Origin: Pantoea rodasii | GTDB taxonomy: Bacteria; Pseudomonadota; Gammaproteobacteria; Enterobacterales; Enterobacteriaceae | Assembly (NCBI RefSeq): GCF_002095465.1 | Contig: NZ_MLFP01000086.1 | Location: forward strand, 1 to 64,000 | Direction: 5' to 3' | DNA length: 64,000 bases | Part shown: positions 47,551 through 55,669 of the stretch, piece after piece | Layout: the number at the start of each line of letters is the position of its first letter | Position numbering within the stretch: the first letter of the stretch is position 1 | Notes under the pieces: generated by a model | Seen by the model: the letters and a program-made list of their open reading frames with translations, nothing else | What the model was told of the DNA's origin: nothing | Database searches by the model: none | Program-made: the position numbers and the translations under genes

Positions 47551-48046
47551 AAAAGTCGTTTTTTCATTAGTCGTCAAAGCGGCGAAGTTTAGCATTAAAG
47601 CGTGCGTCACACCGCTGTCAGAACAGTTTTGTATGCCGTAAAGGAATGCCAGAAACAGGCATATTACCGAGTTTTGACCAGGCGTGACGCTTTTCCAGAA
47701 CTTTCCTGGCGTTGATTTCAGCCTGCAGGCCGTTTTGATGCGGGTAAAAGCCCCGTTTCCTTGCCGTAAAAGCAGAACCTAAGGTCAACTTCGGTAATAA
47801 ATGAGCGGGGGGATTTTTCTTAAACAACTGAAATAGAGCAAACAAATATTATGATATGGCGAGCTGTTTGGACCGGTTAATATTCCAGCTTTCTTAGTTG
47901 CGGACAGAAATTAACATTATCGGATTAAGGCTAAGGATTGAACAAAAAGTGCGAAAAAGAGCTAATAATGGGAAGGGAAGATAGTGTTAATTTAACCCAA
48001 TCAACTAACTTTACTTAAAATTACGCATCACTGATAAATTGCAGGC
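47551..48046. other. Gap between the MFS gene and micF
   Basis: About 500 bases, AT-rich towards micF, expected to hold the MFS promoter. The 75-residue minus-strand ORF at 47618-47845 has no ribosome-binding site and no recognisable sequence, so I do not call it. Nothing else is visible. Confidence 0.4.
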
Positions 48047-48139
48047 AAAAAAATGCCGGACAATCGTGTCCGGCGGGAATTAGGGTAAAACAACTCATTC
48101 GGGGTGAATGAAGGGAATAATGAAATAAATGATGATAGC
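48047..48139 (-). ncRNA. micF: MicF antisense small RNA
   Basis: The minus strand from 48139 reads GCTATCATCATTTATTTCAT, matching the conserved 5' end of E. coli MicF, which pairs with the ompF ribosome-binding site. It ends in a perfect terminator stem GCCGGACA/TGTCCGGC (48055-48074) followed by seven T. The length is 93 nt, as in E. coli. It is divergent from the porin gene and shares its OmpR control region, the classic arrangement. MicF represses OmpF-type porin synthesis with Hfq. Confidence 0.9.
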
Positions 48140-48292
48140 GGGAGTAATTGTATGCGCTGAATGACGTTTTGTTTTATCATTCAGTGCGGCATGAAATTGC
48201 AATTTAAAACGTTGTTTTTAAATGAGTTAAAATTGGTTTATCAATGTGTGCGGTATTTTTGTTGATCTGTGCTGATTATTAGTTCCGCTATA

Positions 48293-48350
48293 TTTACATT
48301 TAGAAATAACTATTTAATACAATGAAACACTTTTGGAAATTTAGTATCAT
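48293..48350 (+). promoter_or_regulatory. OmpR binding region for the porin and micF
   Basis: Three tandem blocks match the C1-C2-C3 OmpR sites of E. coli ompC: TTTACATTTAGAAATAACTA (48293-48312), TTTAATACAATGAAACAC (48313-48330) and a block ending TTTAGTATCAT (48331-48350). The downstream TTTCGTGATAGATTATTG also resembles the E. coli ompC core promoter region. EnvZ-OmpR osmoregulation of porin and MicF is therefore expected. Confidence 0.8.
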
Positions 48351-48460
48351 TTTCGTGATAGATTATTGCCCCGTATAAAATAACAATGGCTTGCCGGCTG
48401 AATTTTTAATCGTTCAGTTCGCAGTGGCATAAATAAAGGCACATTAAAGAGGGTAATAAA

Positions 48461-49560
48461 ATGAAACGTCGCGTTCTCTCCCTGATGATCCCTGCATTGC
48501 TGGTAGCAGGTTCAGCAAGCGCAGCTGAAATTTACAACAAAGATGGCAACAAATTAGACCTCTACGGTAAAGTCGACGGTCTGCACTATTTCTCTGACAA
48601 CTCAGGTTCAGACGGTGATCAGTCTTACCTGCGTTTCGGCTTCAAAGGTGAAACTCAGATCTCCGACCAACTGACCGGTTACGGCCAGTGGGAATACCAG
48701 GCAGCACTGAACACCTCAGAAAGCGAAGGCACCGCCAACAGCTTTACGCGTGTGGGCTTTGCAGGTGTGAAATTCGGTGATGCCGGCTCATTCGATTACG
48801 GTCGTAACTACGGCGTAATCTATGATGTTTCAGGCTGGACTGACGTTCTGCCAGAGTTCGGTGGCGATACCTACGGCGCGGATAACTTCATGTTCCAGCG
48901 CGGTAACGGCATGGCGACCTACCGTAACACCAACTTCTTTGGCCTGGTGGATGGCTGGAACTTCGCCGTTCAGTATCAGGGCAAAAATGATAACCCAACC
49001 GAATCCACCACCGGACGTGATGTACTGGGTGAGAACGGTGACGGTTATGGCCTGAGCACCACCTATGACATCGGTTCTGGTTTCGGTATTGGTGCAGCGA
49101 TGTTCCAGTCTGACCGTACTAACAACCAAAACACTGGTGCGATTCTGGGCCGTGGTGATAAAGCAGATGCCTATACAGGCGCTCTGAAATATGACGCGAA
49201 CAACGTGTATCTGGCCGCGATGTACACCCGTTCTTATAACGCGACCCGCTTTGGTTCAAGCGATGCGACCTCATACGGTTATGCGGATACCGCAGACAAC
49301 TGGGAATTGGTGGCACAGTACCAGTTCGACTTCGGTCTGCGTCCATCACTGGCCTTCGTCTCTTCACGCGGTAATGTGCAGAACTACGGCGACCAGAACC
49401 TGAAAAATATGTTGATGTGGGTGCGACTTACTACTTCAACAAAAACATGTCGACCTATGTTGATTACCAGATCAACCTGCTGGACGACAACAACTTCACC
49501 AATGCAGCCGGCATCAACACCGACGACATTGTAGCACTGGGCCTGGTTTATCAGTTCTAA
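48461..49560 (+). pseudogene. ompC: OmpC-type general porin, frameshifted in this sequence
   Basis: Trimeric outer-membrane diffusion porin. The signal peptide ends VAGSASA, with the mature start AEIYNKDGNKLDLYGKVDG. Loop 3 carries the PEFGGD motif (VLPEFGGDTYGADNF). The reading frame breaks at AAAAA (49403-49407) in what should be DQNLKKYVDVG; with one more A it runs through ATYYFNKNMSTYVDY to the terminal GLVYQF at 49560, with Phe as last residue as BAM requires. Repaired length is 366. The ribosome-binding site is GAGGG. Synteny with micF and rcsD supports ompC. Probable homopolymer error. Confidence 0.92.
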
Positions 49561-49575
49561 GTTGCAGACGTTGTA

Positions 49576-49595
49576 GGGCGCACCACGGTGCGCCC
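49576..49595. terminator. Hairpin after the porin gene
   Basis: GGGCGCAC (49576-49583), loop CACG, GTGCGCCC (49588-49595), 15 bases after the porin stop. There is only TT afterwards, so it is a strong hairpin but a weak intrinsic terminator. The tetR gene converges from the other side. Confidence 0.6.
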
Positions 49596-49617
49596 TTCGG
49601 CGGCCTCAGTGCCGCTG

Positions 49618-50172
49618 CTACGGTAGCAACTGCATCAGCGCACTGCGCAATACCTCAACTCTCTCTTCTGCATCTTCCCCAATCTGCACTTGCACGATGG
49701 CACCTTCAACCAGCAACACAATCTGAGCGGTTTTCACTTGCAGTGTCGCCGGCAACCTTTCGGCGATCGCCTGTGCCATTTCCCGTTTGTGCTGTCGGAT
49801 CAGCGCAGTCGCTTCCGGTAACGTATCGCCTAATTCTGCGGCCGTATTGATAAATGCACAGCCACGATAATCAGCATCGTTAAACCAACTGAGCAACGTT
49901 GCAGGCAGGGCAGCGGTCAGATCATCGGACTGTTGCAATCCAGCGCGAAAAGCGGCCATCCAGCGCTGATGACGCGCTTGCAGAAATGCCAGAATGAGCA
50001 CATTTTTCGCCGGGAAGTGGCGATAAAAGGTCACTTTAGTCACCCCCGCGGCGGCAATCACCTTATCCACACCGGTGGCGCGAATCCCCTGTTGGTAAAA
50101 CAGCTGCTGTGCGCAGAGCAGAATACGATCGCGCGCGGCGGCACTGGCATCGAAGACCAGAGGTTCAAGCAT
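49618..50172 (-). CDS. TetR/AcrR family transcriptional regulator
   Basis: A 184-residue TetR-type repressor. The N-terminal helix-turn-helix is at about 13-58 (DRILLCAQQLFYQQG, then GVDKVIAAAGVTKVTFYRHF). The C-terminal ligand domain, about 70-184, has YRGCAFINTAAELGD, seen in many small-molecule-sensing TetR regulators. The start ATG at 50172 has AGGAA upstream. It is divergent from the DUF1348-type gene, and the 95-bp gap holds two near-perfect palindromes that are very likely its operators, so autorepression and control of the neighbour are expected. Confidence 0.9.
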   Translation of the reverse strand: MLEPLVFDASAAARDRILLCAQQLFYQQGIRATGVDKVIAAAGVTKVTFYRHFPAKNVLILAFLQARHQRWMAAFRAGLQQSDDLTAALPATLLSWFNDADYRGCAFINTAAELGDTLPEATALIRQHKREMAQAIAERLPATLQVKTAQIVLLVEGAIVQVQIGEDAEERVEVLRSALMQLLP

Positions 50173-50194
50173 CAGTAAATTCCTGTCATTTAAG

Positions 50195-50212
50195 GTAGAC
50201 AGGATTGTCTAC
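50195..50212. promoter_or_regulatory. TetR operator O1
   Basis: GTAGACA-GGAT-TGTCTAC, a perfect inverted repeat with 7-bp arms, 22 bp upstream of the tetR start. It shares the GTAGACA arms with O2, 37 bp away centre to centre. Confidence 0.8.
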
Positions 50213-50231
50213 ATCCGGCAGGATGAATCAA

Positions 50232-50249
50232 GTAGACAGACCTGTCTAC
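50232..50249. promoter_or_regulatory. TetR operator O2
   Basis: GTAGACAG-AC-CTGTCTAC, a perfect inverted repeat with 8-bp arms, 18 bp upstream of the start of the divergent DUF1348-type gene. Confidence 0.82.
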
Positions 50250-50267
50250 ATGCAATGGAGAATCATT

Positions 50268-50723
50268 ATGTTGGTGCCCCCTTTTAATCAACAGACGGCT
50301 TTAGAGAAAGTGCGCATGGCGGAAGATGCCTGGAATAGCTGTGATGCGCTGCGTGTGTCTCAGGTGTACAGCGAGGATACGCGTTGGCGCAACCGCAGCG
50401 AATTCGTTAACGGTCGTGCTGATGTCGTGACATTTTTACAACGCAAGTGGGTGAAAGAGTTGGATTATCGCCTGATTAAAGAGCTTTGGGCGTGGCATGA
50501 AGACAAGCTGGCAGTGCGTTTTGCCTATGAATGGCATGATGACAGCGGCAATTGGTTTCGCAGCTATGGCAATGAAAACTGGCAGTTTGGGGCGGATGGC
50601 TTGATGGTGCAGCGTTTCGCTTGTATCAACGACTTGCCGATAACCGCGCCACAACGCCTGTTTCACTGGCCTGCGGGAAGACGCCCGGATGACCATCCGG
50701 GCCTTAGCGATTTGGGGCTGTAA
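50268..50723 (+). CDS. DUF1348 (NTF2-like) family protein
   Basis: A 151-residue protein of the DUF1348 family, a SnoaL/NTF2-like alpha-beta fold. Family features include RVSQVYSEDTRWRNRSEF, FLQRKWVKELDYRLIKELW, VRFAYEWHDDSGNWFRSYGNENW, and a C-terminal RPDDHPGLSDLGL. No reaction is established for the family that I can name. I chose the ATG at 50268 (GGAGA upstream); an ORF start at 50205 would run through the operators. It is controlled, by inference, by the divergent TetR protein. Confidence 0.9.
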   Translation: MLVPPFNQQTALEKVRMAEDAWNSCDALRVSQVYSEDTRWRNRSEFVNGRADVVTFLQRKWVKELDYRLIKELWAWHEDKLAVRFAYEWHDDSGNWFRSYGNENWQFGADGLMVQRFACINDLPITAPQRLFHWPAGRRPDDHPGLSDLGL

Positions 50724-50727
50724 CCTT

Positions 50728-50877
50728 TTACTGCACTGGGCGCCATTTTTTGGCTTTAGGTGCCGGCGCCAGCGACGTGTTTGTCGTTGGCGCGCTACCT
50801 TCCATTGCTACGCCCGCCAGCGTAAACGCGGAGAAGCGCAGCCAATGCTGCCAGGTTTGTGTTTTCGTCTTTTCCAT
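50728..50877 (-). CDS. Putative 49-residue small protein
   Basis: A short ORF starting ATG at 50877, with GAGG six bases upstream in AGCGAGGTGCAGA, and ending TAA at 50728, 4 bp after the convergent DUF1348-type gene. The product starts MEKTKTQTWQHWLRF, has a small hydrophobic stretch SAFTLAGVAM, then a proline- and lysine-rich tail APAPKAKKWRPVQ. I do not recognise a family. The good ribosome-binding site and neat fit in the gap favour a real gene; expression is unproven. Confidence 0.5.
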   Translation of the reverse strand: MEKTKTQTWQHWLRFSAFTLAGVAMEGSAPTTNTSLAPAPKAKKWRPVQ

Positions 50878-51024
50878 TCTGCACCTCGCTCATGTTCAAC
50901 TCAGAGTAAACAGTGCAGAATTCATGCCAGTTCACCGCTCTCAGCGCCACGCGCCTTTAGCGGCATTTGTTACACTGCGCCAGCGCTGAAGCGGTGCAGG
51001 GTGACATTTCCATGGTGCAGAAAT

Positions 51025-51138
51025 TTAACGTCTGCGCGAGGGATAGTGCTGAATCAGGCGATGGCGATAATGCTGCCAGCCGCGGAAGCTACCGAAGATA
51101 AACAGAACGGCGGATACAGCAAGAATCATAAAAATCAT
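51025..51138 (-). CDS. Putative 37-residue single-pass membrane protein
   Basis: ATG at 51138 is preceded by AGGAG with seven bases of spacing (AGGAGCGACAG), and the ORF ends TAA at 51025. The product has a hydrophobic segment MIFMILAVSAVLFIFGSF and then a basic tail with RGWQHYRHRL and PSRRR, the layout of small inner-membrane proteins with the tail inside. It lies 147 bp upstream of the 49-residue ORF on the same strand. I do not recognise a family. Confidence 0.5.
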   Translation of the reverse strand: MIFMILAVSAVLFIFGSFRGWQHYRHRLIQHYPSRRR

Positions 51139-51278
51139 CTGTCGCTCCTGTGCGGTTATTGTGCTGGAACGCATCATCCTGAGACAGCCATGGATGATCT
51201 TCAAGCGGCTTTAGCCTGTTTTACAAGCGGTTTATGCTTTGAAATGAGATGAATTATGGCGTTACAGTTGAGGACGAG

Positions 51279-52316
51279 ATGAGCGTTAAGAATATTCTGC
51301 TAATTGGCCTGTTAGCTTTCGGCTTAAGCGGTTGCGATCAACCCACGCCCCAATCCGCGCTGGTGCTGGAAGGTAAAACCATGGGCACGGTGTGGCGCGT
51401 TAGTCTTGCCGGCGTTGATCCGCAACGTAAAGCCGCCTTACAACAGAGCATTCAGCAGCAGCTTGATCAAGATGATCATGAACTCTCCACCTGGAAAAAG
51501 GATTCGGTGCTGTCGCGCTTCAACCAATATCAAGGCACTCAGCCGCAACCGGTGAGTGCTGATATGGCGGATATTGTGGTGGAAGCATTACGCATCGGGA
51601 AAAAAACCGGCGGGGCGATGGATATTACCGTCGGACCGCTGGTCAATCTATGGGGTTTTGGGCCCACTAAACAGCCCGCGCATACGCCGGATGAGGCGCA
51701 GATTGCGGCGGCGAAAGCGCAGACCGGTTTACAACACCTGCAGGTGATTCAGCGGGCGGACGGACAGTGGCTGCAAAAAGATCTGCCTGCGCTGAATGTT
51801 GATCTTTCCACCATGGGGGAAGGTTATGCCACCGATCATCTGGCGCGGCTGATGGAGCAGCAGGGGATAACGGATTATCTGGTGTCGGTGGGGGGTGCGG
51901 TGTTGAGTCGCGGCCTGAATGCCAGCCATCAGCCGTGGCGCGTCGCCATCCAAAAGCCCACTGACAGTGAGAACGCTGTCGAAGCGCGCGTGGACTTACA
52001 GGGGCACGGCATCAGCACATCCGGCAGTTATCGTAACTATTATGAACTGGACGGCAAGCGCATCTCGCACGTGATCGATCCCGCGACCGGGCGTCCTATC
52101 GAACATCAGCTGGTTTCGGCTACGGTGATCGCCACTACCGCCTTAGAGGCCGATGGCTGGGACACCGGTTTAATGGTGCTAGGCAGCGAGCGGGCACAGG
52201 CGTTAGCACTGAAGGAGCATTTGGCAGTCTATCTGATCAGCAAACAGGGTGATGGCTTTACGCACTGGATGTCGCCCCAATTCAAATCATTCCTGATCGA
52301 TCAGGAAAGCAAATAA
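51279..52316 (+). CDS. apbE: FAD:protein FMN transferase ApbE
   Basis: Periplasmic lipoprotein that attaches FMN covalently to threonine residues of target proteins such as Na+-translocating and Rnf-type flavoproteins. The 345-residue product has a lipoprotein signal peptide ending in the lipobox LSGC, GKTMGTVWRV, the flavin-site VDLSTMGEGYATDHLA, SVGGAVLSRG, SHVIDPATGRPIEH and the metal-site EADGWDTGLMVLG. I chose the ATG at 51279, five bases after GAGG, because it gives the clean signal peptide. alkB follows 15 bp later. Confidence 0.94.
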   Translation: MSVKNILLIGLLAFGLSGCDQPTPQSALVLEGKTMGTVWRVSLAGVDPQRKAALQQSIQQQLDQDDHELSTWKKDSVLSRFNQYQGTQPQPVSADMADIVVEALRIGKKTGGAMDITVGPLVNLWGFGPTKQPAHTPDEAQIAAAKAQTGLQHLQVIQRADGQWLQKDLPALNVDLSTMGEGYATDHLARLMEQQGITDYLVSVGGAVLSRGLNASHQPWRVAIQKPTDSENAVEARVDLQGHGISTSGSYRNYYELDGKRISHVIDPATGRPIEHQLVSATVIATTALEADGWDTGLMVLGSERAQALALKEHLAVYLISKQGDGFTHWMSPQFKSFLIDQESK

Positions 52317-52331
52317 CGGCAGGAGGCGAAG

Positions 52332-52973
52332 ATGCTGGATCTGTTTAGTGATGAAGCGCCATGGCAGGAACCGTTAGCGGAAGGGGCGGTGATCTTACGC
52401 CGCCGGGCTCGTGACGACGCGGATGCGCTACTGGCGGCGATTCATGAGATTGCCGCGCAGAATCCGTTTGCCCATCGCATTACGCCGGGCGGGCATCGCA
52501 TGTCGGTGGCGATGACCAACTGTGGTGATTTAGGCTGGTCGACGGATTCACGCGGCTACCAATACACGGAACAGGATAACGCCAGTGGGCACAAATGGCC
52601 GCCGATGCCGGCGCTATTCCGCACTTTGGCGCAGCATACCGCTCAGGAAGCAGGATTTTCCGGCTTTAACCCGGATGCTTGCTTAATCAACCGCTACGAA
52701 CCCGGCGCCAAACTGACGCTGCATCAGGATAGAGATGAGAAGGATCTGCGTCAGCCGATTGTTTCAGTGTCCTTAGGGTTGCCAGCGGTGTTCCAGTTTG
52801 GTGGTTTCGACCGCGCAGATGCCACGCAACGCGTGCTGCTGGAACACGGTGATATCGTGGTGTGGGGCGGCCCGTCACGGCTGCGTTATCACGGCATTCT
52901 GCCGCTCAAACCGGGTATCCATCCCGATGCCGGTGCCTTCCGTTACAACCTTACTTTCCGCCGCGCCCACTAA
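52332..52973 (+). CDS. alkB: Alpha-ketoglutarate-dependent dioxygenase AlkB
   Basis: Repairs 1-methyladenine and 3-methylcytosine in DNA and RNA by oxidative demethylation. The 213-residue product has the iron ligands in LTLHQDRDEKD (HxD) and RLRYHGILPL (distal His), and the 2-oxoglutarate-binding Arg residues in FRYNLTFRR. It follows apbE closely on the same strand. In E. coli alkB is cotranscribed with ada; no ada gene lies next to it here, so its adaptive control may differ. Confidence 0.95.
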   Translation: MLDLFSDEAPWQEPLAEGAVILRRRARDDADALLAAIHEIAAQNPFAHRITPGGHRMSVAMTNCGDLGWSTDSRGYQYTEQDNASGHKWPPMPALFRTLAQHTAQEAGFSGFNPDACLINRYEPGAKLTLHQDRDEKDLRQPIVSVSLGLPAVFQFGGFDRADATQRVLLEHGDIVVWGGPSRLRYHGILPLKPGIHPDAGAFRYNLTFRRAH

Positions 52974-53058
52974 CGGCGCGGTGAATGAGAATTAATCTTG
53001 CTATCGTCCAGTGCGCCATTAAACTGCAGGCTGCTTGGTTGACCTTCGGAATCTGTTA

Positions 53059-54711
53059 ATGGCATTGCTGCATGTGGTGTATCGCCAGTATCGCTGGCCT
53101 TTTATTGGCGTCATTCTTCTTACATTGTTAAGTGCCGCGCTCGGTATCGGCTTGATTGCCTACATTAATAACGAGCTGATCGTTGCGGTTAACACCTCCA
53201 TTTCCGTGCTGCCTGGTTTTCTCGGCCAACTCTTCCTTCTGATGGCCGTGACGCTGGGATCGCAGCTGGCCCTGACCCAGCTTGGACACCATTTTGTCTG
53301 GCGTCTGCGTGGCGAGTTCATCAAACGTATTCTCGACACGCGCGTCGAACGCATCGAACAGATCGGCAACGCGCAGCTTTTGGCTGGCCTCACCAGCGAT
53401 GTCCGCGCCATTACCATCGCGTTTGTCCGGCTACCGGAACTGATTCAGGGCATCATCATTACCCTGGGTTCCGCGCTCTATTTGGCCTGGCTGTCACCGA
53501 AAATGCTGCTGATAACCTCGCTGTGGTTGGTGGTCACGCTGGTTGGTGGCTGGCTGCTGGTCTCACGCGTGTATCAGCACATGGCGAAACTGCGTGAAGT
53601 TGAAGATGATCTTTACCGCGATTTCCAGACCATTATTGAAGGGCGCAAAGAGTTGCAGCTGAACCGTGAGCGCGCCCAGCAGATTTACGACAACGTGTAT
53701 CAGGAAAACGCCAAAAGCTATCGCCACCACATCGTCCGCGCCGATACCTTCCACCTCAGCGCGGTTAACTGGTCAAATATCATGATGCTGGGTGCCATTG
53801 GCATCGTGTTCTTTATGGCGAATGGGCTGGGCTGGGCGAACACGGCGGTGGCGGCGACTTACTCATTGACGCTGCTGTTTTTGCGCACGCCACTGCTGGC
53901 TGCAGTGGGTGCGCTGCCCACGTTGCTGAGTGCTCAGGTGGCGTTCCGCAAGATTAATACCTTTGATCTTGCGCCTTACGATGCGCAGTTCAAAGCGCTG
54001 CCGCAGGTGAGTGATTGGCAAACGCTGGAGCTGCGGGATGTCTGTTTCCACTATGGTGAGCACGGTTTCCAGGTCGGTCCTATAAACATGACGCTACGTC
54101 GCGGCGAGCTGGTGTTTTTGATTGGGGGCAACGGCAGCGGCAAATCCACGTTGGCGATGCTGCTCACTGGCCTGTATCAGCCGCAGTCCGGCAGCTTGCT
54201 GCTGGATGGCAAAGTGGTCGACTGGCATAACCTCGATGCTTATCGTAAACATTTCTCGGCGGTGTTTACCGATGTGCACTTATTTGACCGCCTGATCGCG
54301 CACGGCGGCCAGCCCGCAAATCCTGCGTTAGTGCAGCAGTGGCTGGAACGCTTAAAGATGCAGGATAAATTGAAATTGCAGGGCAACAAGGTATTGAATC
54401 TGCAACTGTCCAAAGGCCAGAGCAAGCGACTGGCGCTGCTGCTGGCAGCGGCCGAGGAGCGCGATATCCTGCTGCTGGATGAGTGGGCGGCCGATCAGGA
54501 TCCACATTTCCGTCGCATCTTCTATCGCGAATTGCTGCCGTGGCTACAGGAGTCGGGTAAAACCGTGTTTGCCATTAGCCACGATGATCACTACTTCCTG
54601 CATGCCGATCGATTACTGGAGATGCGCGAAGGCCAGCTCAGTGAATTGACCGGCAATGAACGTGAGATGGCAACGCTGGATGCGGTGAAACGCACCGATA
54701 CCGGTCATTAA
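53059..54711 (+). CDS. yojI: ABC transporter permease/ATP-binding protein YojI
   Basis: A 550-residue half-transporter with an N-terminal membrane domain of about six helices (1-300) and a C-terminal ATPase. Walker A is GGNGSGKSTL, the signature is LSKGQSKRLA and Walker B is ILLLDEWAADQD, followed by the switch His in AISHDDHYF. It belongs to the SyrD/YojI-type cyclic-peptide exporter group; E. coli YojI with TolC exports microcin J25. I chose the ATG at 53059 (MALLHVVYRQYRWPF), aligned with the family; the TTG at 53035 is an alternative. Confidence 0.93.
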   Translation: MALLHVVYRQYRWPFIGVILLTLLSAALGIGLIAYINNELIVAVNTSISVLPGFLGQLFLLMAVTLGSQLALTQLGHHFVWRLRGEFIKRILDTRVERIEQIGNAQLLAGLTSDVRAITIAFVRLPELIQGIIITLGSALYLAWLSPKMLLITSLWLVVTLVGGWLLVSRVYQHMAKLREVEDDLYRDFQTIIEGRKELQLNRERAQQIYDNVYQENAKSYRHHIVRADTFHLSAVNWSNIMMLGAIGIVFFMANGLGWANTAVAATYSLTLLFLRTPLLAAVGALPTLLSAQVAFRKINTFDLAPYDAQFKALPQVSDWQTLELRDVCFHYGEHGFQVGPINMTLRRGELVFLIGGNGSGKSTLAMLLTGLYQPQSGSLLLDGKVVDWHNLDAYRKHFSAVFTDVHLFDRLIAHGGQPANPALVQQWLERLKMQDKLKLQGNKVLNLQLSKGQSKRLALLLAAAEERDILLLDEWAADQDPHFRRIFYRELLPWLQESGKTVFAISHDDHYFLHADRLLEMREGQLSELTGNEREMATLDAVKRTDTGH

Positions 54712-54764
54712 CGTCAGGCGGGAAAGCTTAGCGAAAACCCTTATTGGGCAAAGTGTTGGCAGGC

Positions 54765-54867
54765 AGGTAAGGTGGATTTCAACAGAGATTCCTCGTCTCT
54801 GTCTCCCTGGAACACTTCCGTCGTCTTGTGTTGTCACCGGCTCGGGCTATTTCTGAGCCGGTTTTTA
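54765..54867 (+). ncRNA. Candidate small RNA or structured 3' end after yojI
   Basis: Downstream of yojI the sequence has hairpin ACAGAGA/TCTCTGT at about 54782-54802, a second weaker AACAC/GTGTT pair, and a final terminator with five T. An unstructured stretch with CCCTGGAACAC lies between, a style seen in Hfq-binding RNAs. I found no convincing promoter, so it may instead be a processed 3' fragment of yojI mRNA. I do not recognise a known RNA. Confidence 0.3.
54836..54867 (+). terminator. yojI / candidate sRNA terminator
   Basis: ACCGGCTC (54836-54843) pairs with GAGCCGGT (54855-54862) over an 11-base loop, followed by TTTT. entD-like converges from the right and ends at 54865, so the hairpin abuts its 3' end. 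Confidence 0.85.
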
Positions 54868-55590
54868 TTGGCCGGGAAACGGGTGAGCAATCAGCGTGAT
54901 CACGCGTTGATCCTGCAGCCAGAAATGTGCCTGCAGATGCGTGTTGATATTGAAGTCGCGCGAAAAATCCTGCGTCAGTTTAAGAGTGGCGCAGCCGCGT
55001 AACCCATCCACCGCCAGTAATTCCGCATGCAAAAAATCCATCGGCTGATGCAACTGTGGCCATAGCGCTTTATACAAACTCTCTTTTAACGAAAACAGCA
55101 GCGTGGCGGCGGATGCGAAGGGCAATGCTGTGGCGTGTAACCGCTGACGTTCGGCAGCGCTCATCAACATCTCTGCAGTTTCCTCTGCGGTGCTTTCTGC
55201 CATCACTTGCTCGACGTCAACCCCGATGCACAAAGGCTGCTGCGTTGCTGCGATCACCGCAATCTGTTGTGAATGCGACAGTGAAGCTTGAATACCTGCA
55301 GGCCACAGGGGAGAGCGATCGGGAGCATTACGCAGCACAAAATCAGGCATATCAAAGCGCATCAGCATCTGTTGCGCCAGCCAGCGGCTGGCCAAATGCT
55401 CGGCTTTGCGCTTGGTCACTGCGTTGTGTAACGCTGATGGCAGTGGGAGTTGCCATTGCTGATGCAGATCGCTGTGCCAGTTTTGCTGATTGAATGCGCA
55501 CCAGGCAATAGGGAGCGGAGACGACGCGATCGCCGCAGCGGTGATAAAGGTTGAGGGGGGCAAGACAAGTGGGATTTCAGAAGCAAACAT
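54865..55590 (-). CDS. 4'-phosphopantetheinyl transferase, EntD family
   Basis: A 241-residue Sfp/EntD-type enzyme that attaches phosphopantetheine to carrier domains of peptide or polyketide synthases. Visible motifs are KRKAEHLASRWLA, PLWPAGIQASLSHS, the metal-binding GVDVEQV and FSLKESLYKALWP. In E. coli entD lies in the enterobactin cluster; here no siderophore or synthetase gene lies nearby, so the partner carrier protein must be elsewhere. It converges with yojI. Whether it is the EntD orthologue or a separate paralogue cannot be decided from this window. Confidence 0.88.
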   Translation of the reverse strand: MFASEIPLVLPPSTFITAAAIASSPLPIAWCAFNQQNWHSDLHQQWQLPLPSALHNAVTKRKAEHLASRWLAQQMLMRFDMPDFVLRNAPDRSPLWPAGIQASLSHSQQIAVIAATQQPLCIGVDVEQVMAESTAEETAEMLMSAAERQRLHATALPFASAATLLFSLKESLYKALWPQLHQPMDFLHAELLAVDGLRGCATLKLTQDFSRDFNINTHLQAHFWLQDQRVITLIAHPFPGQ

Positions 55591-55669
55591 TAAGCATCAC
55601 GGCCGAGGGTAAAACGCTAGTTTTACCAGTCAGCCGCGAGGAGAGCAAGCCAAAGGGGCTCACCCATGC

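Noticed and set aside
47618..47845. 75-residue minus-strand ORF upstream of the MFS gene
   Set aside because: No ribosome-binding site, no recognisable sequence and it overlaps the likely MFS promoter.
50689..51252. 187-residue plus-strand ORF before apbE
   Set aside because: Its translation is low-complexity with many Cys and Arg residues, it overlaps the DUF1348-type gene end, and it lies opposite two better-supported small ORFs.
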